Positions 18,201-26,900 of a DNA stretch of 36,490 nt are shown one piece after another. Source of the stretch: Lysobacterales bacterium (lineage in GTDB: Bacteria; Pseudomonadota; Gammaproteobacteria; Xanthomonadales; Xanthomonadaceae). Numbering within the stretch: position 1 is the first letter of the stretch; each line of letters begins with the position of its first letter. The notes beneath the pieces are model-generated. The model ran no database searches, was not told the DNA's origin, and saw nothing but the letters and a program-made list of their open reading frames with translations. Both the position numbers and the translations under genes were made by a program. The stretch spans positions 1 to 36,490 of the forward strand of contig JAATFG010000087.1 in assembly GCA_015655355.1 (NCBI GenBank), given 5' to 3'.

Positions 18201-18950
18201 TCAGTGCATGCCGGCCTTGACCGCCAGATGCCGATCGAACAACTGGTTGGCATTGCCCAGCGACATCAGATGCGCGTAGATCCAGCCGAGGAAGCCGGCC
18301 TTGTACAGTTCCAGCACCTGCGCGTCATCGAGCTTGGCGAACTTCTCCTCGTCGATGGTCTTGAAGTCGCGCAAGGTGAAGTTCTCGCCGCCGGCGCTGC
18401 GCAGTTGCAGGCTGCGGTCGGCGAACAGGTCCAGTTCCTTGAGCTTGGCGACATAGGCATTGGTGCGCTCGGCTTCGGCGGTGAAATTGCCGAGGAAGCT
18501 GATGGTGTCGTCGAGGAACTTGGTGTTCTTGCCGTCGGCATCGAACAGCGCCAGGCCTTCGCTGTCGTTCCAGCCGTCGCATTCGCTGTCAAAGCAGATG
18601 GTGAAGCCCTCGGCGCCCTGTTGCGGCGCCGGCACGAACGGATAACGGCGCACGAACGCCGGGATGTAGGCGTTCTTTTCCCACTGGCCGTCGGCGCCGA
18701 CGAAGGTGTTCTGGCCCGGCTGCAGGCCCAGCAGGGCGATCGGCGCGAGGTTGTCGCCCTCGCCGACGAACAGGATCGGGTAATGGCGCGCGGCGAGGAA
18801 GAACTCGGCGCCGGTCAGCGGGGTGAAATGGATGTCCGCGGCGAAGCGGCAGTCGGTGGCCTGGCGCAGGCGCAGGTGCTTGTGCGCCTCGCGGTTGAGC
18901 ACGTCGATCTTCTTGTACAACAGCAGGGTGGTATTGCCGGAATCGCTCAT
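18201..18950 (-). CDS. SapC family protein
   Basis: A 249-aa soluble protein without a signal peptide, starting MSDSGNTTLLLYKKIDVLNREAH. It shows the SapC-family core: HFTPLTGAEFFLAARHYPILF, PIALLGLQPGQNTFV, WEKNAYIPAFVRRYPFVPA and the acidic CFDSECDGWNDSEGLALFD. The name comes from an S-layer-associated gene; the molecular function is not established. The ATG at 18950 has GAGAG immediately upstream and was chosen over an in-frame start at 19049 that adds 33 non-conserved residues. It lies on the same strand as GH92 and 153 nt downstream of it, so it may be its operon partner. From memory, sapC genes in Xanthomonadales and Caulobacterales often accompany TonB receptors and tryptophan-halogenase homologues, both of which occur in this locus. 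Confidence 0.88.
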   Translation of the reverse strand: MSDSGNTTLLLYKKIDVLNREAHKHLRLRQATDCRFAADIHFTPLTGAEFFLAARHYPILFVGEGDNLAPIALLGLQPGQNTFVGADGQWEKNAYIPAFVRRYPFVPAPQQGAEGFTICFDSECDGWNDSEGLALFDADGKNTKFLDDTISFLGNFTAEAERTNAYVAKLKELDLFADRSLQLRSAGGENFTLRDFKTIDEEKFAKLDDAQVLELYKAGFLGWIYAHLMSLGNANQLFDRHLAVKAGMH

Positions 18951-19103
18951 CTCTCGGGTCTCGAAAATCTGAATGGGGCCGGGCCACGAATCCCCGGCTC
19001 CGGAGCCTCGCAGATTACCATTTCCGCCCGTCCACTGCCCTTGCCCCACGGCGCCATGCGACAGCGCCGGCGGACGTGCCGCCCGCAGCCGTGGATGAAG
19101 ACC

Positions 19104-21560
19104 TTATCTGGCCAACGCCGCGCCGGCGGGACACGCGGCCGGCGGCGCATCCGCCGCATGCGTGCCCCAGCCGCGCGCGTCCGCGGCATCGGCCAACTCG
19201 TAGCGGAGCGTGCCGCCCTGCCTGAGCCTGTCCACGTCCAGCCATACCGCGGTCTGCGCACGGCCATCGAAGCTGGCTGCGGCAACATAGCGCGGCTGCG
19301 GCGCGCGTGCCCCCGCGGCCTCGACCACCAGGGTCTTGCCGCCATCAAGCGCGATGTCGACGCGGTCGAAACGCGGCGGATGCAGCAGCATCTGTCCCGT
19401 GCCCGGCATCAGCGGCGAGAAGCCGATCGCGCCGAACAGGTAGAACGCCGACATCGTGCCGAGGTCGTCGTTGCCGGTGACGCCATCGGGCGCGTTGGTG
19501 AACAAGGTCTGCACCGCATGCAGCACGGTCGCGGTCTTCCACGGCTGGCCGATCAGGCTATACAGCGTCGGCACGTGCATGGTCGGTTCGTTGTTCGGGT
19601 TGTAGCGGAACTGGCCGTAATACGAATACGCGCCATCCACCCAGGCCTTGCGCGCCGCGTGCTGCGGATCGGCCAGCAGTTCGTCGTAGGCGAAGAACGC
19701 GTCCAGGCGCTTGCCCATCGCGTCGTTGCCGCCCATTGCCTGCGCCAGATCCGGCACGTCCTGCGGCACCAGCCACTGGTACTGCCACGCCGTGCCTTCG
19801 TGGAAACCATAGGGCGAGCGCGGGCTGTAGCCGCCATCCGGCGTGGCGAACCAGTCGCCGTTCTCGCTGCGCGGCCGCGGGAAACCGGTGAAGCCGGAAT
19901 CCGCTTCGTGCAGATCCGCATCCCATTCGTTGCGCCAGTTGCCGCCGCGCGCGCGCAAGGCTGCCGCATCGTTGTCCTTGCCGAGTGCGCCTGCCAGCAG
20001 CGACAACGAACAATCGGACAGCGCGTATTCCAGCGTCGCCGACGCGCCGTTCTGCGGGTCCACGTCCATGCCCTTCGCCGGGAAGGTGCGGTCGAAGAAC
20101 ACGAAGCCGTGCTTGAGGTAGTTGTCGTTGCCGGCGCGGCCCTCGAAGCGCGATTGCAGCGGCGGCACGCCCCACGCGTTCTTGCGCAGCGCCGTCCACG
20201 CTTCGTCCTCGACGCCCTTCAAAGCGCCATAACGCCACAGATCGACGAGGAACGGCGTGACCGGATCGCCGGTCATCGTGTTGGTGTCGAAGTTCGCGTA
20301 GCCCCACTTCGGCAGCCAGCCGCCCTGCGCGTCGATCGCCAGCAGCGAGCGGCCGATGTCGCGCGAATGCTGCGGTTCGATCAGCGCCAGCAACTGGTTC
20401 TGCGAACGGTAGGTGTCCCACAGCGAATAGAACTCGTGGTACGTCCAGCCATCGGCGACATGGATCTTGTCGTCGTATCCGCGATAGCGGCCATCGGCGT
20501 CGCTGCCGGTCAGCGGTTGCAGCAATGCGTGGTACAGCGCGGTGTAGAACACGGTGCGGTCGTCGTTGCTGCCGCCAGTGATGCGGATCTTCGCCAGTTC
20601 GCGCTGCCATGCCTGCTGCGCGGCCTTGCGCATCGCGTCGAACGCGAGCGGCTTGCCGTCCTTCTCGCCTTCGGCGCGCAGGTTGGCGCGCGCACCTTCG
20701 AGATCGACGTGCGAGATCGCACTGGTCGCGGTGACGCGGTGCCCGTCCGCCAGATCGAAGCTCAGCCACGCACCGTTGTAGGGCGTGTATTCGCTTTCCA
20801 TGTTGCTGCGCGCGCCCGGCGTGCCGCCGCTCTGGCCCCATACACCGAAGGACTTGAATGGTCGATCGAATTCGATCCGGAACCAGGTGCTGTATTCGTG
20901 CCCGCCGCAGAAACTGGACGTGGTGATCTTGCCTTCGACCGCGCGGTCGCCGACCACCCACACCTGGCTGCCGATCACCCGATGCTTTTCGTTGGCCTGC
21001 GACACGTTGACCAGCACATGGCCCTGCTTCGCGCTTGCGGGGAAGGTGTAGCGCTCGGCGCCGGCGCGGGTCAGCGCGGTGGCTTCGACATCGATGCCGC
21101 CGTAGTCGGTGAGCCTCGTCCTGTAGTAGCCAGCCTGTCCGGCACCGCCATCGTCAGTGTAGTGCGAGGCGTATTTGCGGTAATCGAAGTTCTTCGCATC
21201 ACGCGTGTCGAAATCGCCGCCGGGGCCGATCGTGCCGGTCACCGGCAACACCACCACCTGCCCGCCCTGCTCCCAGCAGCCGGCGCCGGACAGGAACGAA
21301 TGGCCGAAGCCGCGGATCTTCTGGTCGCCGTCGCGCCAGCCGGCGTAATGCGAACCGACCGGGCTGACCTGGATCATCCCGAACGGCGCCGACGCACCGG
21401 GAAAGGTGTTGCCTTCCTCGCGCGTGCCGATGAAGGTGTTGACCTGCGCCGTCAGGCCCTCGCCGGCCTGCGCCGATGGCGCCAGCACGGCCACCAGCAA
21501 CGCGCAACGTGCCAAACTCCGCGACAAGCCGAACCACTTTGAAACCTCGAATCCGTGCAT
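19104..21560 (-). CDS. Secreted GH92 alpha-mannosidase
   Basis: An 818-aa exo-alpha-mannosidase of the Ca2+-dependent GH92 family. An N-terminal Sec signal (LARCALLVAVLAPSAQAGE) is followed by the GH92 N-domain (VNTFIGTREEGNTFPGASAPFGM) and the (alpha/alpha)6 catalytic domain with TYHEFYSLWDTYRSQNQ, GGWLPKWGYANFDTNTMTGDPV, KGMDVDPQNGASATLEYA, the acid-bearing NNEPTMH (E658) and GNDDLGTMSAFY (D698-D699, catalytic-base region). It has no lipobox, so it is probably periplasmic or secreted. The more usual family motif is NEPSHH, so NEPTMH is a variant; the linkage preference is not predictable here. GGTGG lies upstream of the ATG. It diverges from lacI across a 135-nt gap containing an operator-like palindrome, and sapC follows downstream. 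Confidence 0.94.
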   Translation of the reverse strand: MHGFEVSKWFGLSRSLARCALLVAVLAPSAQAGEGLTAQVNTFIGTREEGNTFPGASAPFGMIQVSPVGSHYAGWRDGDQKIRGFGHSFLSGAGCWEQGGQVVVLPVTGTIGPGGDFDTRDAKNFDYRKYASHYTDDGGAGQAGYYRTRLTDYGGIDVEATALTRAGAERYTFPASAKQGHVLVNVSQANEKHRVIGSQVWVVGDRAVEGKITTSSFCGGHEYSTWFRIEFDRPFKSFGVWGQSGGTPGARSNMESEYTPYNGAWLSFDLADGHRVTATSAISHVDLEGARANLRAEGEKDGKPLAFDAMRKAAQQAWQRELAKIRITGGSNDDRTVFYTALYHALLQPLTGSDADGRYRGYDDKIHVADGWTYHEFYSLWDTYRSQNQLLALIEPQHSRDIGRSLLAIDAQGGWLPKWGYANFDTNTMTGDPVTPFLVDLWRYGALKGVEDEAWTALRKNAWGVPPLQSRFEGRAGNDNYLKHGFVFFDRTFPAKGMDVDPQNGASATLEYALSDCSLSLLAGALGKDNDAAALRARGGNWRNEWDADLHEADSGFTGFPRPRSENGDWFATPDGGYSPRSPYGFHEGTAWQYQWLVPQDVPDLAQAMGGNDAMGKRLDAFFAYDELLADPQHAARKAWVDGAYSYYGQFRYNPNNEPTMHVPTLYSLIGQPWKTATVLHAVQTLFTNAPDGVTGNDDLGTMSAFYLFGAIGFSPLMPGTGQMLLHPPRFDRVDIALDGGKTLVVEAAGARAPQPRYVAAASFDGRAQTAVWLDVDRLRQGGTLRYELADAADARGWGTHAADAPPAACPAGAALAR

Positions 21561-21631
21561 GCTTCCACCGTTTTGGTGCGACCTCTCGCAGCCGCCATCA
21601 GTCTGGAAAATGAAACAGTGACCCCGGCCAC

Positions 21632-21660
21632 TTGCGGCCCGGGCGTTTTCATAGCATAAA
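21632..21660 (+). promoter_or_regulatory. Candidate sigma70-type promoter of lacI-fructokinase
   Basis: TTGCGG (21632-21637), a 17-bp spacer, then CATAAA (21655-21660). The match to consensus is partial, but the spacing is ideal and the palindromic operator begins 4 bp after the -10, where a LacI-type repressor would block transcription. Confidence 0.4.
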
Positions 21661-21663
21661 TGT

Positions 21664-21679
21664 TTTAGATCGATCCAAA
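21664..21679. promoter_or_regulatory. LacI-type operator O1 in the GH92/lacI divergent gap
   Basis: TTTAGATCGATCCAAA differs at a single base from the perfect palindrome TTTGGATCGATCCAAA found upstream of the receptor gene. It has the central CG step typical of LacI-family operators. It sits 16 bp before the TTG start of lacI and about 100 bp upstream of the divergent GH92 start, so it could control both directions, including autoregulation. Confidence 0.8.
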
Positions 21680-21695
21680 CCAGTCGGGAAGGGAC

Positions 21696-22730
21696 TTGGA
21701 CAAACCGCGTCGCATCACTCTGAACGACATCGCACGGGCCTGCGGGGTTTCCCGCGCCACGGTGTCGCTGGTGGTGCGCGGCAGCCCGCTGGTGCATGCC
21801 GATACCCGCCGCGCGGTCGAAGCGGAAATGCAGCGCCAGGGCTACGTGTACAACCGCGCCGCGGCGAACCTGCGCCAGCGCGTGTCCAGCGCGGTGGCGC
21901 TGGTGATCAACGACCTGTCCAATCCGTTCTTCGCCGAGTTCGCCGCCGGCGTCGACGAAGCGCTGGGCGCGAAGGGCTACGTCACCCTGCTCGGCAGCAG
22001 CAACGAATCGCCGGCGCGGCAACGCCAGGTGCTGGGCTCGCTGATGGAACATCATCCGGCCGGCATCATCCTCTCGCCGGCCGAAAACAGCAGCGTCGCC
22101 GATCTCGCCCCGGTGCTCGGCCCGCACACCCCGCTGCTGGTGTTCAACCGCGAACTGGTGCGCAGCCCGATGGCCAGGCTCGACTACGACTTCCTCGGCC
22201 TCGACAACCGAGCTGGCGCGCGCCGCGCGACCGAACACCTGCTCGCGCTCGGCCATCGCCGCATCGCGTTCTACGGCGGCCATGCCGATTCAAGTTCGTG
22301 CAGCGAACGCCGCCTCGGCTACCAGGACGCGCTGAAGACCGCCGGGATCAAGGCCGATCCGCACCTGATGATCGAAACCGCGCCGACCCGGCTCGAAGCC
22401 AACACCCACGCCGATGCACTGTTCGCCGCCGCGTCGCCGCAACCGACCGCGGCGGTCTGCTACAACGACGCCGTCGCGCTAGGGCTGATGCTCGGCCTTG
22501 CGCGCCTGGGCCGGCGTCCCGGCGACGACTTCGCGGTCACCGGCTTCGACGACATCCCCGAAGCGGCGGTCGGCCTGCCGCCGCTCACCACCATCAACGC
22601 CGATCCGCGCGCACGCGGCAGACAGGCCGCGGAGTTGCTGCTGCAACGCGCCGCGACACCGTCGCTGCCGCGCCGCACCGTGATCGTGCCCGTGCAACTG
22701 ACCGAACGGAACAGCACTCCCCATGCCTGA
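21696..22730 (+). CDS. LacI-family transcriptional regulator
   Basis: A 344-aa repressor. The N-terminal helix-turn-helix ITLNDIARACGVSRATVSLVV is followed by the hinge-helix region (NRAAANLRQRVS) and a periplasmic-binding-protein-like effector domain (~60-340) with INDLSNPFFAEFAAGV, LLALGHRRIAFYGG, CYNDAVALGLM and VTGFDDIPEA. The effector is unknown; mannose, mannobiose or a phosphorylated product would fit the neighbourhood (inference). The start is a TTG at 21696 with the Shine-Dalgarno GGAAGGGA just upstream. The only upstream ATG runs straight into a stop, and the next internal Met would cut away the HTH. The stop overlaps the fructokinase start by 8 nt, indicating translational coupling. 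Three matching palindromes nearby are its likely operators. Confidence 0.94.
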   Translation: MDKPRRITLNDIARACGVSRATVSLVVRGSPLVHADTRRAVEAEMQRQGYVYNRAAANLRQRVSSAVALVINDLSNPFFAEFAAGVDEALGAKGYVTLLGSSNESPARQRQVLGSLMEHHPAGIILSPAENSSVADLAPVLGPHTPLLVFNRELVRSPMARLDYDFLGLDNRAGARRATEHLLALGHRRIAFYGGHADSSSCSERRLGYQDALKTAGIKADPHLMIETAPTRLEANTHADALFAAASPQPTAAVCYNDAVALGLMLGLARLGRRPGDDFAVTGFDDIPEAAVGLPPLTTINADPRARGRQAAELLLQRAATPSLPRRTVIVPVQLTERNSTPHA

Positions 22731-23718
22731 CACGCGCACCAACACCATCGTCTGTTTCGGCGAAGCCCTGATCGATTTCCTCGCCGAACCGCCGCAACCC
22801 GGCGAAGCCCGCAACTTCCGCCAGTTCGCCGGCGGTGCGCCGGCCAATGCCGCGGTCGCGGTGGCGAAACTGGGCGGGCAATGCGAATTCGTCGGCATGC
22901 TCGGCGAGGACATGTTCGGCGACTTCCTGCTCGACAGCCTGCGCGACGCCGGCGCCGGCGTGCGCTACGTGCGCCGCACCGCCGTCGCGCGCACCGCGCT
23001 GGCCTTCGTCTCGCTCGATGCGCACGGCGAGCGCAGCTTCAGCTTCTATCGCCCGCCGGCCGCCGACCTGCTGTTCCGCGACGCGGATTTCGACGACGCC
23101 TGCTTTGCCGGGGCCGGCATTTTCCATGTGTGCAGCAACAGCCTGACCGATGCCGAGATCGCCGCGGCGACGCTGTCGGGCATGGCCCGCGCGCGCGCCT
23201 CCGGCGCGCTGGTCAGCATCGACCTCAACCTGCGCCCGGCGTTGTGGCCCGACGCCGCGCCGCGACTTCGCGTGTTGTGGCAAGCGCTGGAGGCGGCCGA
23301 TCTGGTCAAGCTTTCGCGCGAGGAGCTGGACTACCTGCGGGAAGGCCGCCTCGGCGACGGCGAAGTCATCGCGCGCCTGTTGCGCAATGCGCGTCTGGTC
23401 CTGATCACCGACGGCGGCGCACCGCTGCGCTGGCACGTGCGCGAGCACAACGGCGAAGTCGCCAGCTTCACGGTCAAGGCCATCGACACCACCGCCGCCG
23501 GCGACGCCTTCATCGGCGGCCTGTTGTCGCAATTGCAGCGCCATGGCGTCGACGCACGCGGTTTCGACGCGTTCCTCGCCGATACCCGCGCGCTCGAGCG
23601 CTGCCTGCGTTATGCCTCGGCCTGCGGCGCGCTGGCGGTGACCCGCCACGGCGCGTTCGCCGCGCTGCCGAGCCATGCCGAAGCGCTGGCCCTGCTCGGC
23701 GAAACCGTCGCCGCCTGA
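22723..23718 (+). CDS. PfkB-family sugar kinase, probable fructokinase
   Basis: A 331-aa cytosolic ribokinase/PfkB-type kinase. It starts with IVCFGEALIDFLAEP, has the family motif 1 as FAGGAPANAAVAVAKLGG, and motif 2 as DTTAAGDAFIGGLLSQL with the catalytic base D261. The more common motif is DTxGAGD, so the Ala in place of the first Gly is a small variation. The overall pattern resembles bacterial fructokinases. The context supports fructose as substrate: the AGE-family enzyme at 31575 would make fructose from mannose, and this kinase would deliver fructose-6-phosphate to glycolysis. The ATG at 22723 overlaps the lacI end by 8 nt. The exact sugar specificity is inferred. Confidence 0.88.
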   Translation: MPDTRTNTIVCFGEALIDFLAEPPQPGEARNFRQFAGGAPANAAVAVAKLGGQCEFVGMLGEDMFGDFLLDSLRDAGAGVRYVRRTAVARTALAFVSLDAHGERSFSFYRPPAADLLFRDADFDDACFAGAGIFHVCSNSLTDAEIAAATLSGMARARASGALVSIDLNLRPALWPDAAPRLRVLWQALEAADLVKLSREELDYLREGRLGDGEVIARLLRNARLVLITDGGAPLRWHVREHNGEVASFTVKAIDTTAAGDAFIGGLLSQLQRHGVDARGFDAFLADTRALERCLRYASACGALAVTRHGAFAALPSHAEALALLGETVAA

Positions 23719-23720
23719 TC

Positions 23721-23736
23721 GCTGCTGCGCAGCAGC
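23721..23736. other. 16-bp perfect palindrome after the fructokinase stop
   Basis: GCTGCTGCGCAGCAGC at 23721-23736 is perfectly self-complementary and lies 2 nt after the fructokinase stop. It could fold into an mRNA 3'-end hairpin but lacks a T-run, so it is listed as a palindrome and not as a terminator. Confidence 0.5.
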
Positions 23737-23777
23737 ATGCGTTGCCGCGCACATCGTGATACACATTTGCCCACCAA

Positions 23778-23793
23778 ATTAGATCGATCCAAA
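23778..23793. promoter_or_regulatory. LacI-type operator O2 upstream of the TonB receptor
   Basis: ATTAGATCGATCCAAA matches the palindrome TTTGGATCGATCCAAA except at positions 1 and 4. It lies 150 bp upstream of the receptor ATG and 102 bp centre-to-centre from O3, close to ten DNA helical turns. Confidence 0.75.
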
Positions 23794-23879
23794 AATCCGA
23801 TGCCGATCCCGTGTGCCAGACGTTTCGCGATACCGGCAACAGGCACGGAGCAATCCGGCGGGTTTTTCTCAGGCTGATT

Positions 23880-23895
23880 TTTGGATCGATCCAAA
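23880..23895. promoter_or_regulatory. LacI-type operator O3 (perfect palindrome) upstream of the TonB receptor
   Basis: TTTGGATCGATCCAAA is a perfect 16-bp palindrome centred on CG, 47 bp before the receptor ATG. It is the best copy of the motif shared with 21664-21679 and 23778-23793. Its position near the expected transcription start fits repression by the LacI-family protein encoded next door. Confidence 0.85.
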
Positions 23896-23942
23896 TCCAG
23901 CGCCATCCACGTTCATTCCACCCAGGAGAGAGGGGAACTGCA

Positions 23943-26900
23943 ATGAAGCAAGCCTGCACCCGAAACACGCTGTCCACCGCCATCACCGTGGCATTGGTAG
24001 CCGTCGCCGCACTGCCGGTCAGCGGCTTCGCCCGGCAGACCGCCGCCACGCCCGCCGATGCGCAGGCACCCACCGCGCAGAGCGCCACGTCGGCAACGTC
24101 CGGCAATGCCGCCACCGACCTGGACACGGTCACCGTGACCGGCTACCGCTATTCGATCGAGAAAAGCCTGGACCAGAAGCGCGACGCCAACGCGATCGTC
24201 GACGTGGTCACCGCCGAGGACGTCAGCAAGTTCCCGGACAAGAACGTGGCCGACGCGCTGCAGCGCGTGCCGGGCGTGATCGTCAGCCGCGACGGCGGCG
24301 AAGGCAAGAACGTCAGCGTGCGCGGCCTGTCCTCGGAACTGACCCTGACCGAATTGAACGGCAACTACATCGCCACCGCCGAATCCAACGGCGACCCGAC
24401 GCGTTCGTTCAACTACACCCTGCTGCCGTCGAACATGCTGTCCAGCGCCGAGCTGTTCAAGACGCCGGAAGCGCGCATCGACGAAGGCGGCATCGGCGGC
24501 ACCGTGATCCTGCACACGCGCAAGCCGCTGGAGATGGAATCGAACACCGGCTACGTCACCGCCGAAGGGACCTGGGCCGACACCACCCACAAGACCGACG
24601 GGCAATACTCCGGCTCGTATGCCTGGCACGACAAGGACGACCGCTTCGGCTTCTTCGTCGGCTACAGCGACCAGAAGCGCACCACCCGCACCCTGGGCGC
24701 CAGCACCGAGAACTGGCAGTGGTACGGCGACGATTACGACGCGCACCCGGCGACCGACGTCAACGGCAAGCCGTCCGGGATGAACAGCTACTGGTGGGGC
24801 GAATCCGGCTTCTACGACCAGAGCGGCAACTACTACAGCAACTTCATGATGCCGACCTCGGTCAACCTCGACGTCAAGGAGGAAGACCGCGAGCGCAAGG
24901 GCGGGCAGGCCACCTTCCAGTTCAAGCCGACCGACAACCTGACCCTGACCGCGAACTACTTCCGCTTCGACCTGTCGCAGAACTCGCAGACCAACACGCT
25001 GAAGATTCCGGAATGGAACCTCGCCCGCTACTCAGGCGACGGCAACTGGCCCGGCGGCCGCATGCTCGACGGCCTGAGCTTCGACCCCAGCGGCACCATC
25101 GTCACCGGCGCGAACTACGGCGCGCATCCGGGCAAGACCTACTACTGCGACGGCTATTCGGCCGGACAGGGCGGGCTGGCGAACACCGGCGGTTTCGGCG
25201 CGGACGACTGCACCATCCCGACGCCGCAGATCACCGGCAGCTACAACATCGAAAAGGCCAAGTCGCAGACCTTCGACCTCGAAGCCGAATGGCACGGCGA
25301 AACCGTCGATGCCGACATCAAGGCCGGCCGCACCTGGGCCAGCGGCGGTCCGTCGCTGCAGTTCTCCATGCCGATCAAACCGCGCAAGCAAACCGGGACA
25401 ATCAACAATCCCGATGGCTCGACGACCCCGATCTACACGCTCGGCAACTACGCCAGCGCGTGGAATCTGGCCGGCACGCCGACGATGGCCTTCTCGCCCG
25501 AACTGATGGCGAACCTGAAGAACGGCATCGAGGAAATCGACCTGGGCTCGACCGGCTCGTCGTGGACGCGCAACACCACCCAGCAGAAATACGCGCAGAT
25601 CGACACCACCTGGCACACCGACCTGGGCATTCTCGATTCGCTGCAATTCGGCCTGAAGTACCGCGACGGCGGCATCCACCGCAACACCGGCAACAGCTAC
25701 TGGGCATGCCCGGGCACCGATCCCGGCGATTACGACAACCGGTACTGGAATGGCCAATGCAATGACCTGGCCACCCAGTTCTCGCCGGACTTCATCCATT
25801 CGCTCGGCAATCTCGCCGGCGGCATCGATGCCAGCGCGTTCCCGGCGATCAACTATCCGGCCTACATCGCCTACCTGAACAAGACCTACGGGCCGATGCA
25901 GACCCGGGTCGAGCCCAACTTCGTCTACAACGTCGACGAAAAGATCTACGCCACCTACCTGCAGGCCAACTTCCGCACCGACCGCCTGCGCGGCAACGTC
26001 GGCGTGCGCCTGGTGAGCACGCAGCAGCATGCCGACTCCACCGACCAGATCGATTACTACAACGACTACTTCTACGACGGCGCCGACGGCAATCCGCTGG
26101 CCTGCGCGCAAGGCGACGGCATGCCCACCGGCGCGCCCGACGGCAGCTACTGCGGCAGCGAGCATTACTGGAGACTGCCGGACAGCCAGACCAATCCGGG
26201 CAGCGGGCACAGGTCGTCGTACGTGGTCAGCGCGCTCGACCGCACCTACACCGACGTGTTGCCGAGCTTCAACCTCGCCTACGACCTGACCGACGATCTG
26301 CTGCTGCGCGCGGCCGCGTCGAAGGTGGTCTCGCGCCCGAGCTACGCCGACATCGCCGCGCCGGGCAACCTGTCCTACTACAGCCAGGAATACATCAACG
26401 ACCGCCGCCTGACCGGCGGCGCCGACGAACAAGGCTGGTACGGCAGCGGCAGCAACAAGAATCTGGAACCGTACAAGGCCGACCAGTACGACCTCGGCCT
26501 GGAGTGGTACTTCCATCCCGGTTCGGTGGTTGGCCTCGATCTGTTCCGCAAGAACGTCAGCAACTTCGCGGTGCCGGTGATCCAGGACGTGACCATGCGC
26601 ATCGATGCCAGCAAGATCGAGTTCAACGGCGTGCCGGTGGACGTGCAGAATCCGGTCACGGTGCAGAATTACTCGACCCAGGCCGGCGGCCGCGACGGCG
26701 TCTCCCAGGGCATCGAACTGTATGCGCAGCACACCCTGGATTTCGGCCTCGGCTTCCAGCTCAACTACACCTACAACGACACCAACGAAGCGGCCATCAC
26801 CCTCGAGGACGGCACCAAGATCGGCAAGTCGCCGCTGGTCGGCAGCGCCAGGAACCAGGAAAACTTCACCGTGTTCTACGAGAACAGGAAGCTGCTGCTG

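Noticed and set aside
18996..19007. GGCTCCGGAGCC palindrome between GH92 and sapC
   Set aside because: A short GC palindrome expected by chance at this base composition; unlike the locus operators and without a T-tract.
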